Of a DNA stretch of 64,000 nt, positions 7,790 through 17,551 are shown piece after piece. Under the pieces are notes generated by a model that saw only the letters and a list, made by a program, of their open reading frames with translations, was not told where the DNA came from and did no database searches. Made by a program: the position numbers and the translations under genes. Numbering within the stretch: position 1 is the stretch's first letter; every line of letters starts with the position of its first letter. The DNA comes from Caproiciproducens faecalis (lineage in GTDB: Bacteria > Bacillota > Clostridia > Oscillospirales > Acutalibacteraceae): NCBI RefSeq assembly GCF_019448085.1, contig NZ_JAGFNZ010000005.1:62001-126000 (forward strand), written 5' to 3'.

Positions 7790-9871
7790 ATGTCAAAGCT
7801 AGTGATCGTTGAGTCACCGGCCAAGGCCAAGACAATTAAAAAATTTTTGGGCTCCGGCTACGACGTGATCGCGTCCATGGGACATGTACGCGATCTAGCG
7901 GAAAACCGTTTGAGCGTTGACGTAAAAAACAATTTTAAACCCAAGTATGAGATTATTAAAGGAAAGGAAAAACTGGTTCAGGAGCTGAAGGACAAAGCCG
8001 AGAAGAGCGACGGCGTCCTGCTCGCGACCGACCCCGACCGCGAAGGAGAGGCCATTTCCTGGCATCTGGCATACATTCTTGGGCTGGATACTGAAACAGA
8101 CAACCGCATTACCTTTAATGAAATTACAAAAACCGGCGTAACCAAAGGAATGGAGAATCCCCGCAACATTGATATCGATCTGGTAAACGCACAGCAGGCC
8201 CGCCGTATTCTGGACCGGCTTGTGGGTTATAAACTGAGTCCTTTCCTGTCACAGAAGATTCGGCGGGGACTTTCCGCCGGTCGCGTACAGTCCGTTGCGG
8301 TGCGTATTATCGTTGACCGCGAAGAGGAAATCCGCGCGTTTGTTCCCGAGGAGTACTGGACGATCGACGCTAAATTCATTCCGCAGGGTTCCCGCCGTGT
8401 TTTCGGAGCCACCTTTTACGGTGACACCAACGGGAAAATTAAAATTTCAGACAAGGAACAGACAGACAAGATCCTTGAAGAGCTGAAAGATGCGGAATAC
8501 CGTATTGTTAAAATGAAAAAGGGCACGCGCAAGAAATCCCCCGCACCGCCGTTTATCACCTCCACTCTTCAGCAGGAGGCTTCGCGCAGGCTGGGTTTTC
8601 AGGCCCGCCGTACTATGAAAGCCGCCCAGGAATTGTATGAAGGTATTGAAATTCAGGATATGGGCGCCGTCGGTTTGATTACTTATATGAGAACGGACTC
8701 CCTGCGTATTTCCGAGGACGCTATCAAGGATGCGGGCGACTATATTTTAGAGCGCTGGGGCAAGAAGTATCTGCCCGAAACGCCGCGCCATTTTAAAACG
8801 AAGGCAACCGCACAGGACGGCCATGAGGCTATCCGTCCGTCCATGCCGGGGCTTTCTCCGGATAAAGTGAAGGACAGCCTAACCAGCGACCAGTATAAGC
8901 TGTACAAACTGATCTGGGAACGCTTCATTGCCTGCCAGATGTCCAACTGCCTGCAGAGTACCACACAGGCCGACATTCAGGCGAAGGACTATATCTTTAA
9001 GGCTTCGGGCTATACCGTTACCTTCGACGGCTTTACCGTGCTCTATGAAGAGGGCAGGGATGAGGAAGCGGAGCGGGAAGGCTCTCTGCCGGTACTGGAA
9101 AAGGATATGCTGCTGAAACTGAAAGAAATCATAGGCAATCAGCATTTCACTCAGCCGCCCGCCCGTTACACGGAAGCTTCCCTGATTAAAGCGCTGGAGG
9201 AAAACGGAATCGGGCGTCCGTCCACCTATGCCGCAACTATTTCCACAATCACCGGGCGCGAATATGTAACGCGTGAGGGAAAGGCCCTGAAGCCGACGGA
9301 ACTGGGAGAGGTATCTACACAGCTGATGCGGGAACGGTTCCCCAAAATCGTAAATATCAAATTTACCGCTCAGGTGGAAAATGATCTGGACAGCGTACAG
9401 AGCGGAAAGACCGACTGGATACAGACGCTGCATGATTTTTACGGCGATTTTGACAAAACGCTCAAACAGGCAAAGGAAGATATGCAGGGCGTAAAGATTC
9501 AGCTCAAAGAGGATGAAACAGACATCATCTGTGAAAAATGCGGCCGCAGGATGGTGATTAAGACCGGGCGGTACGGCAAATTTATTGCCTGCCCGGGCTA
9601 TCCGGAGTGTAAGAACATTAAGAAGCTGGTGCAGGAAACCGGTGCGGAATGCCCCAAATGCGGCGGCAAGGTCATTGTGAAAAAGTCCAAAAAAGGCCGG
9701 GTTTTCTACGGATGCTCCGAATACCCGAACTGCGACTTTATTTCTTGGGACGAACCGAGTACGGAAAAATGTCCCCGCTGCGGAAAGACCCTGCTGAAAA
9801 AGAAGGGAAAGCATCCGAAATATTACTGCATTACGCCTGACTGCGGCTATGAAAAGACGGAGGAAGAATGA
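7790..9871 (+). CDS. topA: DNA topoisomerase I (type IA)
   Basis: Relaxes negative supercoils by transient single-strand cleavage. The 693-residue protein starts M-S-K-L-V-I-V-E-S-P-A-K-A-K, the TOPRIM domain with its catalytic Glu. A D-P-D-R-E-G-E metal site follows near residue 80, and the I-T-Y-M-R-T-D-S motif places the catalytic tyrosine at residue 299. Three C-terminal four-cysteine zinc ribbons are visible (C-E-K-C, C-P-K-C and C-P-R-C pairs). The ATG at 7790 is preferred over the GTG at 7781 because GAGGTGG lies 5 bases before it and the protein then matches family N-termini. Its stop overlaps the trmFO start by 4 bases. Confidence 0.97.
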   Translation: MSKLVIVESPAKAKTIKKFLGSGYDVIASMGHVRDLAENRLSVDVKNNFKPKYEIIKGKEKLVQELKDKAEKSDGVLLATDPDREGEAISWHLAYILGLDTETDNRITFNEITKTGVTKGMENPRNIDIDLVNAQQARRILDRLVGYKLSPFLSQKIRRGLSAGRVQSVAVRIIVDREEEIRAFVPEEYWTIDAKFIPQGSRRVFGATFYGDTNGKIKISDKEQTDKILEELKDAEYRIVKMKKGTRKKSPAPPFITSTLQQEASRRLGFQARRTMKAAQELYEGIEIQDMGAVGLITYMRTDSLRISEDAIKDAGDYILERWGKKYLPETPRHFKTKATAQDGHEAIRPSMPGLSPDKVKDSLTSDQYKLYKLIWERFIACQMSNCLQSTTQADIQAKDYIFKASGYTVTFDGFTVLYEEGRDEEAEREGSLPVLEKDMLLKLKEIIGNQHFTQPPARYTEASLIKALEENGIGRPSTYAATISTITGREYVTREGKALKPTELGEVSTQLMRERFPKIVNIKFTAQVENDLDSVQSGKTDWIQTLHDFYGDFDKTLKQAKEDMQGVKIQLKEDETDIICEKCGRRMVIKTGRYGKFIACPGYPECKNIKKLVQETGAECPKCGGKVIVKKSKKGRVFYGCSEYPNCDFISWDEPSTEKCPRCGKTLLKKKGKHPKYYCITPDCGYEKTEEE

Positions 9872-11181
9872 GTATCAGAGTCATAGGCGCGGGCCTTGCG
9901 GGATGTGAGGCCGCGTGGCAGATTGCCCGGGCCGGAATTCCGGTTGAACTTTATGAAATGAAACCCGCCCGGTATTCCCCGGCACACCACAGTCCGAATT
10001 TCGCTGAGCTGATCTGTTCCAATTCCCTGAAGGCGGAGCGCGTGGAAAGTGCCGCCGGGCTTTTGAAAGAGGAAATGAGGCAGCTTCATTCCCTGCTGAT
10101 GCAGTGTGCGGATGACTGCCGTGTTCCGGCCGGCGGTGCGCTTGCGGTTGACCGCGAGCGGTTTTCACAGACGGTCACACAGAAGATATCCGTTCACCCG
10201 CTGATTCATATCCACCGCGAAGAAATCACGGAGATCCCGCAAGACGGAATCACCGTAATCGCCACGGGCCCCCTTACCGCAGACACGCTTGCAGCGAAAA
10301 TTGCGGCAAGCTGCGGCGGCAGTTTGAGCTTTTTTGATGCCGCCGCACCGATTGTATCCGCGGAAAGCCTAAACATGGACAGAATTTTTGCCGCTTCCCG
10401 CTATGATAAGGGCGGGGATGACGCCTATTTGAACTGCCCGATGAACAAAGAGGAGTACGAGCACTTTTACGCTTCGCTGGTTTCGGCTGAACGCGCGCCC
10501 GTACACGATTTTGACGTAGCTGACCCGAAGGTCTATGAAGGCTGTATGCCGGTGGAGGTCATGGCGCAGCGCGGGGCGGATACCCTGCGATTCGGCCCGC
10601 TCAAGCCGGTCGGTCTGCGTGACCCACGGACAGGCCACCGCCCGTGGGCGGTTGTGCAGCTCCGGCGGGAAGACAGCCTGGGAACGCTTTATAATCTGGT
10701 GGGTTTTCAGACCAATCTGAAATTCGGGGAGCAAAAGCGTGTGTTCGGTATGATTCCCGGACTGGAAAACGCCGAATATTTTCGTTATGGTGTTATGCAC
10801 CGCAACACCTTTCTGAATTCGCCCAAGGTTCTTTGCGCCGACTACAGTCTGCGCGAACGGCCCAACCTCTTTTTCGCCGGACAGATTACCGGTGTGGAGG
10901 GATACATGGAATCCGCTTCATCCGGGATCCTGGCGGGAATCAACGCCGTGCGCCGCAGGAACGGTCAAGATACGCTGGTTCTGCCGAACACGACCATGAT
11001 CGGTGCGCTGAGCAATTATGCGGCCAACGGCAGTGAAGCTGATTTTCAGCCAATGGGTGCCAATTTCGGTGTAATCCCGCCGATTGAACCGCACATTCGT
11101 GATAAAAGGGAACGTTACGCCGCTTTTTCAGCCCGTTCCCTGCAAGATTTACAAAAGATCATTACAGAAAAGCAACTGTAA
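9868..11181 (+). CDS. trmFO: TrmFO, folate/FAD-dependent tRNA m5U54 methyltransferase
   Basis: Methylates U54 in the T-loop of tRNA using methylene-tetrahydrofolate and FADH2. The 437-residue protein begins with the FAD-binding G-A-G-L-A-G-C-E-A-A motif and contains the family-typical T-G-P-L-T and F-F-D-A-A-A-P-I-V stretches. It also has the M-P-V-E-V-M-A-Q-R-G and F-A-G-Q-I-T-G-V-E-G-Y segments. The ATGA overlap with topA indicates translational coupling; topA-trmFO adjacency is the usual Firmicute order. Nothing unusual is seen. Confidence 0.97.
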   Translation: MSIRVIGAGLAGCEAAWQIARAGIPVELYEMKPARYSPAHHSPNFAELICSNSLKAERVESAAGLLKEEMRQLHSLLMQCADDCRVPAGGALAVDRERFSQTVTQKISVHPLIHIHREEITEIPQDGITVIATGPLTADTLAAKIAASCGGSLSFFDAAAPIVSAESLNMDRIFAASRYDKGGDDAYLNCPMNKEEYEHFYASLVSAERAPVHDFDVADPKVYEGCMPVEVMAQRGADTLRFGPLKPVGLRDPRTGHRPWAVVQLRREDSLGTLYNLVGFQTNLKFGEQKRVFGMIPGLENAEYFRYGVMHRNTFLNSPKVLCADYSLRERPNLFFAGQITGVEGYMESASSGILAGINAVRRRNGQDTLVLPNTTMIGALSNYAANGSEADFQPMGANFGVIPPIEPHIRDKRERYAAFSARSLQDLQKIITEKQL

Positions 11182-11208
11182 TGAATGTCTAAAACAGAGG
11201 TGTTTCAA

Positions 11209-12243
11209 ATGAAAATCATAGTTGATGCATTTGGAGGCGACAACGCCCCCCTCGAAATTTTAAAAGGCTGCGCAAAGGCCGTTGCCGAACTGGATATGGA
11301 CATTTTGCTGACCGGACGCGAGGAGGAAATCCGCCGCGTTGCGAAGGAAAATGAAATTTCACTGAACCGAATGCAGATTATTGACGTACCGGACGTAATT
11401 ACCATGGAGGAACATGCAGGGGAAATCATGAAATCAAAATCCAATTCCTCTATGGCGGAAGCCCTCCGGCGCCTGGCCGCGGGGGAAGGCGACGCCTGTA
11501 TTTCCGCGGGAAACAGCGGCGCACTGGTAGTCGGCGCGACCCTGATTGTCAAACGGATCAAGGGAATTAAGCGTATCGCTTTTGCGCCGGTTATGCCGAA
11601 AAAAGAAGGCTGCTTTATGCTGATCGACTGCGGTGCGAACGTGGACTGCAAAGCGGACATGCTCCGTCAGTTTGGCGTGATGGGTTCCATTTATATGCAG
11701 AAAGTGATGCAGATCAATAATCCGCGGGTCGCTCTCGCCAATATCGGCACAGAGGATCACAAGGGCGGAGACCTCCAGCATGAAGCGTTTGCCCTGCTGA
11801 AAAAATCCGGTCTGAATTTTATCGGCAATATTGAAGCGCGCGACATCCCGCTCGACGCGGGCGACGTGATCGTTGCAGACGGATTTACAGGGAATTCGAT
11901 TTTAAAAACATATGAGGGTGTAGCCATTCTTTTGATGGGTAAGCTAAAGGAGATCTTCACCAAAAATACTCTGAACAAGCTTGCGGCGGCCGTTGTCTTA
12001 AAGGACATCAAAGCGCTTCAAAAGACCATGGACTACAACGAATACGGCGGGGCTCCGCTGATGGGCTGCGCCAAACCGGTCTTTAAGGCACATGGCAGCG
12101 CAAAGGCAAAAACCTTCTACAACGCGCTGCGTCTGCTGAAATCTTATGTTTCCGCCGGAGTAGTGGATGAAATTGCAAGTTCCGTTGAGAGCTACAACAA
12201 AAATACCGCAAAAGAATCCGGCGATGAAGATGCACAAGAATGA
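11209..12243 (+). CDS. plsX: Phosphate acyltransferase PlsX
   Basis: Converts acyl-ACP to acyl-phosphate, the substrate for PlsY in phospholipid synthesis; a peripheral membrane enzyme. The protein starts M-K-I-I-V-D-A-F-G-G-D-N-A-P and has the S-A-G-N-S-G-A and D-C-G-A-N-V-D-C stretches and the D-G-F-T-G-N motif of the family, over 344 residues. The ATG at 11209 is chosen because GAGGTG sits 6 bases before it; the ATG at 11185 lacks a site. Unusually, the acyl carrier protein gene that normally follows plsX is missing: rnc begins 31 bases later. Confidence 0.95.
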   Translation: MKIIVDAFGGDNAPLEILKGCAKAVAELDMDILLTGREEEIRRVAKENEISLNRMQIIDVPDVITMEEHAGEIMKSKSNSSMAEALRRLAAGEGDACISAGNSGALVVGATLIVKRIKGIKRIAFAPVMPKKEGCFMLIDCGANVDCKADMLRQFGVMGSIYMQKVMQINNPRVALANIGTEDHKGGDLQHEAFALLKKSGLNFIGNIEARDIPLDAGDVIVADGFTGNSILKTYEGVAILLMGKLKEIFTKNTLNKLAAAVVLKDIKALQKTMDYNEYGGAPLMGCAKPVFKAHGSAKAKTFYNALRLLKSYVSAGVVDEIASSVESYNKNTAKESGDEDAQE

Positions 12244-12274
12244 GTTGAAATTCGCCTTACTGGAGCGTGAGTCT

Positions 12275-12949
12275 ATGAAAGAACTGGAAGATAAACTGCA
12301 ATATCATTTTAAAAATCAAAGCTACCTAAAAACGGCGCTGACCCATTCGTCCTACGCCAATGAAACCCGCGTGCAGGGCGGCAGCAACGAGCGGCTGGAG
12401 TTTCTGGGCGACTCCATTTTGGGTCTGGTCGTGGCTGATTACCTCTTTAAGCAGTTTCCCGATCTGCCGGAGGGTGACCTTACCAAAAAGCGGGCCGCAC
12501 TGGTTTGTGAAAAAGCCTGCTGCGGATTCTCCACACAGCTGGATGTCGGGAAGTTTCTGCTTCTAAGTCACGGGGAACAGAATTCCGGCGGCCGTACGCG
12601 TTCCTCCATTCTGGCGGACGCGTTCGAGTCCATTATCGCAGCAATCTATCTGGACGGCGGTATGGAGGAAGCCCGCAAATTTATCCTTCGTTTTGTGCTT
12701 CCCCTAATGCAGGCGGCAAAACCGAAGGCCTTCAAGGATTATAAGACTGCCCTGCAGGAAATCATCCAGCAGAATCCGGAGGAGCATCTGGAATATGTTT
12801 TGACCGGCGAAAGCGGCCCCGACCACGACAAGCATTTTACCGTGGAGGTTCATCTGAACAGCAATGTAATCGGTAAGGGCGGCGGACGCAGCAAAAAAGA
12901 AGCCGAGCAGCAGGCTGCCCGCGAAGCGATGGAGCTGATGGGTTATTGA
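12275..12949 (+). CDS. rnc: Ribonuclease III
   Basis: Cleaves double-stranded RNA in rRNA maturation and mRNA decay. From the ATG at 12275, which has GGAG 9 bases upstream, the protein is 224 residues, the normal size. The catalytic signature E-R-L-E-F-L-G-D-S-I-L-G is at residues 39-50 and the second acidic cluster D-A-F-E-S-I-I-A-A near residue 115. A double-stranded RNA-binding domain follows from about residue 155 (D-Y-K-T-A-L-Q-E onward). The in-frame reading from 12167 overlaps plsX and is not used. The stop overlaps the TTG start of the next gene. Confidence 0.96.
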   Translation: MKELEDKLQYHFKNQSYLKTALTHSSYANETRVQGGSNERLEFLGDSILGLVVADYLFKQFPDLPEGDLTKKRAALVCEKACCGFSTQLDVGKFLLLSHGEQNSGGRTRSSILADAFESIIAAIYLDGGMEEARKFILRFVLPLMQAAKPKAFKDYKTALQEIIQQNPEEHLEYVLTGESGPDHDKHFTVEVHLNSNVIGKGGGRSKKEAEQQAAREAMELMGY

Positions 12950-13944
12950 AACACGCCAACGTAGCGATTTTTGTTCCCCACAACGGCTGTCCGCACCAGT
13001 GCAGCTTCTGCAACCAACGCACCATTACCGGCCAGATGACACAGCCCTTGCCGCAGGATGTGCGAAACGCGGTTCAGATTGCAAAAAACAGTCTGCACAG
13101 CGATACGAAAAATGCTGAGATCGCCTTTTTTGGCGGCAGTTTTACGGCCATAGAACCGGGCTATATGGTTTCACTTCTGGAAGCGGCGGCGCCTTTTGTA
13201 AAAGACGGCACCTTCGCGGGAATTCGCATTTCCACCAGACCGGACTGTATTGACGAAGACGTATTAAAACTGCTGAAGGGATATGGCGTTACCGCAATCG
13301 AACTCGGTGCGCAGAGCATGGACGACCGTGTTCTTCAGCTGAACAAACGCGGCCATACCGCAGAGCAGGTTGCAGCGGCGTCTGAACTGATTCGATCCCA
13401 TGGCTTTACGCTCGGGCTGCAGATGATGACCGGGCTTTATGGGGATACCGTGCAGGGCAGCAAATTGACCGCAAGAAAGCTTTCTGCGCTTCACCCGCAA
13501 AATATGCGGATTTATCCGACCATCATTATGCGGGGGACGGAACTGGGGGAAAAATATCTCAGGGGAGAGTACCAAACGCTGAATCTGGAAGAAACCGTGC
13601 AGCTCTGCGCCGAACTGCTAGATTTCTTCGAGGAGCAGGGCATCAGGGTCATTCGCCTGGGACTGCACAGTTCGCCGGAACTGGAATGGGACATGTTAGC
13701 CGGCCCGTGGCATCCGGCTTTCCGGGAGCTTTGCGAAAGTGCGCGCATGCTTCGCAATATCACCGGGTACTTAAAGCAAAATCCGCAGCTTCAGGGAAGT
13801 ATTATGATTAAGGTGAACCCAAAAACGGTATCAAAGGCTGCGGGACAGAAAAAATGCAATTTAACCGCGCTTGCTCAGATGGGCTATTGTGTAAAAATAG
13901 TGCAGGATGCGGACGTTTTGGAAAATTGCTTTACGATAGAATAA
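12946..13944 (+). CDS. Elp3-like radical SAM protein
   Basis: A 332-residue radical S-adenosylmethionine protein of the Elp3-like group (COG1243 type) often found between rnc and smc in Clostridia. The cluster-binding C-P-H-Q-C-S-F-C motif places the cysteines at residues 15, 19 and 22. A F-F-G-G-S-F-T glycine motif and an S-T-R-P-D-C-I-D segment follow, as in oxygen-independent coproporphyrinogen oxidase and Elp3 relatives. The acetyltransferase domain of true Elp3 is absent. The TTG start overlaps the rnc stop (TTGA). The substrate is not known and I do not assign one. Confidence 0.85.
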   Translation: MKHANVAIFVPHNGCPHQCSFCNQRTITGQMTQPLPQDVRNAVQIAKNSLHSDTKNAEIAFFGGSFTAIEPGYMVSLLEAAAPFVKDGTFAGIRISTRPDCIDEDVLKLLKGYGVTAIELGAQSMDDRVLQLNKRGHTAEQVAAASELIRSHGFTLGLQMMTGLYGDTVQGSKLTARKLSALHPQNMRIYPTIIMRGTELGEKYLRGEYQTLNLEETVQLCAELLDFFEEQGIRVIRLGLHSSPELEWDMLAGPWHPAFRELCESARMLRNITGYLKQNPQLQGSIMIKVNPKTVSKAAGQKKCNLTALAQMGYCVKIVQDADVLENCFTIE

Positions 13945-13956
13945 TGAGGTGAGAAT

Positions 13957-16900
13957 ATGCTGTTGAAGTCACTGGAAATTCAAGGGTTCAAGACATTTCC
14001 GGATAAAACAACTCTCAGCTTTGACCACGGAATCACCGCAGTGGTAGGCCCGAACGGAAGCGGAAAAAGCAATATCAGCGATGCCGTCCGTTGGGTTCTG
14101 GGCGAACAGTCCACCCGGGTGCTCCGCTGTACAAAAATGGAGGACGTTATTTTCAGCGGCACTCCTGTGCGCAAAGCGCAGGGTTTTGCCGAAGTAACCC
14201 TGAACATTGACAATACTCTTCGTCAGCTTCCGTTTGATGCCGACAATGTGGCTGTTACCCGCCGCTACTACCGTTCCGGGGACAGCGAGTACTTAATCAA
14301 TAAAGTTTCGGTGAGGCTTAAGGATATTAACGAGCTTTTTATGGATACGGGTCTTGGTCGCGACGGGTATTCCATTATCGGGCAGGGCAAAATCGACAGT
14401 ATCGTGGCAGCCCGTTCGGAAGACCGCCGCGAGATTTTTGAAGAGGCCGCAGGAATTTCCCGCTTTCGCTACCGCAAAGAAGAATCGGAGCGCAGGCTAA
14501 ATCAGGCTGAGGACAACCTCCTTAGATTAAGGGATATTCTGACGGAACTGCAGGACAGGGTCGGCCCTTTAAAGGAACAGTCCGAAAAAGCGCAGCAGTA
14601 CCTTTCTTATGCCGGTGAAAAGCGTACGCTGGAAATCGGGCTCTGGCTCAACACGCTCGATAAATCCGGCCGGATTCTGCGCGAGCACGACGATAAAATC
14701 CTGATTGCCCGTAACCAGCATGAAACGGCGGAGCGGGATCTGCAGGAAATCGATGAAAAAATCGAGCAGAATTTCAGGGAAGCCGGTGCCTGCACCGCAA
14801 AGGTGGATGAAATCCGTCAGGAAGCGGCAAAGCAGGAGGAAAGCGCGGTCAAAAAAGACGGCGAAGCATCGGTTTTACAGAATGATATTCAGCATAATCA
14901 GGAGAACATCGAGCGTATCCGGCGGGAAATTGAGCAAAGCACCGTTTCCAGTCAGGATATGGAAAAAGAAATCAGCGAGAAAAAAGCTCAGATTCAGCAA
15001 AAAACAGAGTACATAAATGAAAAGGATAAACTTACCCGGACATATACGGAAAAACTGGAAGAAATTCGCCGTGGCATGAGTGAAACCACCAGGAAAATCG
15101 ATGGGTATACGCGGGAACTTTCCAATTGCGCCAGTCAGGCGACGGAGGCCAAGGTTGCGGAGATGACGGCGGTTTCGTCCATCACCGAAATACAGCTTCG
15201 CCTGACCGATATTGCTCAGACCATTCAATCAAAAAAGAAACAGGCAGAACAGCTCCAAAAGGAGTCCGGCGATTACGCCAAGATGCTTTCCGATACGGAT
15301 GAACGCATTGCCGCGCTGACCAATTCGTCAAAGGGCTATGAGCTGCGTCTCAATACGCGCCGCCAGCGGATGGAAACCATGAAGCAGCAGTGCGACACAC
15401 TCCGTCTGGATGCACAGGAGCACGCGCGCCGGGCGCATCTGCTGGAAGATCTGGAGCGAAATCTGGAAGGCTTCTCTCACAGTGTTAAAATTGTAATGAA
15501 AGAAGCCGGACGGGGTACTGTCAGCGGAATCCACGGACCGGTTTCCCGCCTTATTACCGTGCCGCCCCAGTACGCCGTCGCTATTGAAACGGCGCTTGGC
15601 GCGGCGATGCAGAACATCGTTGTCGGCAATGAGCAGGACGCGAAAAACGCGATCCGCCTTTTAAAACAGAAGGATTCCGGTCGGGCGACCTTCCTTCCCC
15701 TGACGACGATTAAGGGAAATGTTTTGCAGGAAAACGGCTTGGACGACTGTCCCGGTTTTGTCGGAGTCGCGGGCCGTCTGTGCGGCTGCGATGAAAAATA
15801 TAACGGAATCCTGAATTCCCTGCTGGGGCGCATTGCCGTGGCGGAGGATCTGGACAGCGCCGTGGCAATTGCCAAGCGCTACAATTACCGCTTCCGTATC
15901 GTTACGCTGGACGGTCAGGTCGTCAATGCGGGCGGCTCGCTTACCGGCGGTTCCCTTGCCAAAAATTCCGGACTGCTCAGCCGCGCGGCGGAAATTGAGC
16001 GTATCCGGGCAGAGGCGGCCGAACTGCAAAAGAAAGCGGAAGCGGCCGCAGTTACACTGAAAACCGCGGCGGAAGAGGTTTCTTCCTGTGAAGCGGAACT
16101 TGCGGCGGCAAAAGCAGAACTCTCCTCCGCTCAGGAAGAGCGGGTGAATATCGATGCTGAGTACCGGCGGGCGACTGCCGATATGGCTGCCGTTTCCCGT
16201 GATTGTGACGCTCTCAATGAGGAAAACAAAACAGCCGGAGCAAGGCTCAGTGTTCAGCGGGAAGCGCAGCAGGCCGCACAAGCCCTTTCAAAAGAAATCG
16301 CTGAAAAGCAGGCCGCCCTGCAGGCGGAGCTCAGCGAAATCAGCGGCAGCCGCACGGAACTGAATCAGGCCAGCGACGACTTGGCTGCACAGCTGCAGGA
16401 AATTCGCATGGTCTGTCTCTCAGCGCAGAAAGACATAGAGTCTCTGCGTGCGGGCGTTGAAGACATGGAACGCAGAAAACAGGACCACGAGGGCCGGACA
16501 GAGACACTCAACGGAGAGATCATGGCTGTTCAGGCCGCAAGCGCCGCACTAACCGTTCGGGTGGAGGAACTGAAAAGTCAGGCAGCCGCTTTGCGCGAAG
16601 CCGCGAACCAGTGCGGCAGTCAGATTGAAGAACTAAACGCAAAACGGTTGGAGTACGAGCGCCTTTCCGTGGAACTGCGTGCAACAGAACATGAAAAATT
16701 ATCCGAAAAAGAAAAAATAGGCCACGAGCTTGCCCGTCTGGAGGAACGCAAGGCCAACCTTCAGAAAGAATACGATGAAATAATCAGCCGCTTATGGGAA
16801 GAATACGAACTGACACGCCGTGAAGCGGAAGAAACAGGCGCAAAAATAGAAAACCCCGCACTGGCACAGAAACGTCTGAACGAGCTGAAAAATAAGATCA

Positions 16901-17535
16901 AGGCGCTCGGCTCCGTCAATGTGGCTGCGGTTGAGGAATACAAGGAAGTTTCCGAGCGCTATGAGTTTATGAAAGCGCAGATTGAGGACGTTGAAAAAAG
17001 CCGCGACGAACTCAAAAAGCTGATCGGAGAACTGACCCATCAGATGCGCGGTCTGTTTGTGGAACGCTTCGGGCAGATCAACGAAAACTTTAAGCAGACG
17101 TTCCGCGAACTGTTCGGGGGCGGGACTGCTGAGCTTGCGCTGAGCGCCCCGGACGATATTTTGAATTCGGGTATTGATATTTCCGTACAGCCGCCGGGCA
17201 AAATCATTACGCATCTGGAATCCCTCTCCGGCGGAGAAAAGGCGCTGGTGGCAATTGCGCTGTATTTTGCCATTATGAAGGTCAATCCGCCGCCGTTCTG
17301 TGTACTGGATGAAATTGAAGCCGCTTTGGACGACGTGAACGTCGATCGGTTTGCCGCGTATCTGCGCCGTATGAACAAGAACACGCAGTTTATTGTCATT
17401 ACGCACCGCCGCGGCAGTATGGAGGAAGCGGACGTGCTTTACGGCGTGACCATGCAGGACGAGGGCATTTCCAAACTGCTGGAACTGCATGTGTCCGAAA
17501 TTGAAACGAAGTTGGGCATAAAGGAACAACATTGA
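13957..17535 (+). CDS. smc: Chromosome segregation ATPase SMC
   Basis: SMC is the core of bacterial condensin (with ScpA and ScpB), which folds and separates the chromosome. The 1192 residues show an N-terminal Walker A G-P-N-G-S-G-K-S at 31-38, a long coiled coil to about residue 510, a hinge at about 515-650 (G-V-A-G-R-L-C-G and L-D-G-Q-V-V-N-A-G-G-S-L-T-G-G stretches), a second coiled coil, and the C-terminal ABC signature L-S-G-G-E-K-A near residue 1090 with Walker B V-L-D-E-I-E-A-A-L-D-D near 1115. It begins 12 bases after the radical SAM gene and is followed by ftsY, the usual order. Confidence 0.98.
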   Translation: MLLKSLEIQGFKTFPDKTTLSFDHGITAVVGPNGSGKSNISDAVRWVLGEQSTRVLRCTKMEDVIFSGTPVRKAQGFAEVTLNIDNTLRQLPFDADNVAVTRRYYRSGDSEYLINKVSVRLKDINELFMDTGLGRDGYSIIGQGKIDSIVAARSEDRREIFEEAAGISRFRYRKEESERRLNQAEDNLLRLRDILTELQDRVGPLKEQSEKAQQYLSYAGEKRTLEIGLWLNTLDKSGRILREHDDKILIARNQHETAERDLQEIDEKIEQNFREAGACTAKVDEIRQEAAKQEESAVKKDGEASVLQNDIQHNQENIERIRREIEQSTVSSQDMEKEISEKKAQIQQKTEYINEKDKLTRTYTEKLEEIRRGMSETTRKIDGYTRELSNCASQATEAKVAEMTAVSSITEIQLRLTDIAQTIQSKKKQAEQLQKESGDYAKMLSDTDERIAALTNSSKGYELRLNTRRQRMETMKQQCDTLRLDAQEHARRAHLLEDLERNLEGFSHSVKIVMKEAGRGTVSGIHGPVSRLITVPPQYAVAIETALGAAMQNIVVGNEQDAKNAIRLLKQKDSGRATFLPLTTIKGNVLQENGLDDCPGFVGVAGRLCGCDEKYNGILNSLLGRIAVAEDLDSAVAIAKRYNYRFRIVTLDGQVVNAGGSLTGGSLAKNSGLLSRAAEIERIRAEAAELQKKAEAAAVTLKTAAEEVSSCEAELAAAKAELSSAQEERVNIDAEYRRATADMAAVSRDCDALNEENKTAGARLSVQREAQQAAQALSKEIAEKQAALQAELSEISGSRTELNQASDDLAAQLQEIRMVCLSAQKDIESLRAGVEDMERRKQDHEGRTETLNGEIMAVQAASAALTVRVEELKSQAAALREAANQCGSQIEELNAKRLEYERLSVELRATEHEKLSEKEKIGHELARLEERKANLQKEYDEIISRLWEEYELTRREAEETGAKIENPALAQKRLNELKNKIKALGSVNVAAVEEYKEVSERYEFMKAQIEDVEKSRDELKKLIGELTHQMRGLFVERFGQINENFKQTFRELFGGGTAELALSAPDDILNSGIDISVQPPGKIITHLESLSGGEKALVAIALYFAIMKVNPPPFCVLDEIEAALDDVNVDRFAAYLRRMNKNTQFIVITHRRGSMEEADVLYGVTMQDEGISKLLELHVSEIETKLGIKEQH

Positions 17536-17551
17536 TGAAGGAGACAATCAA

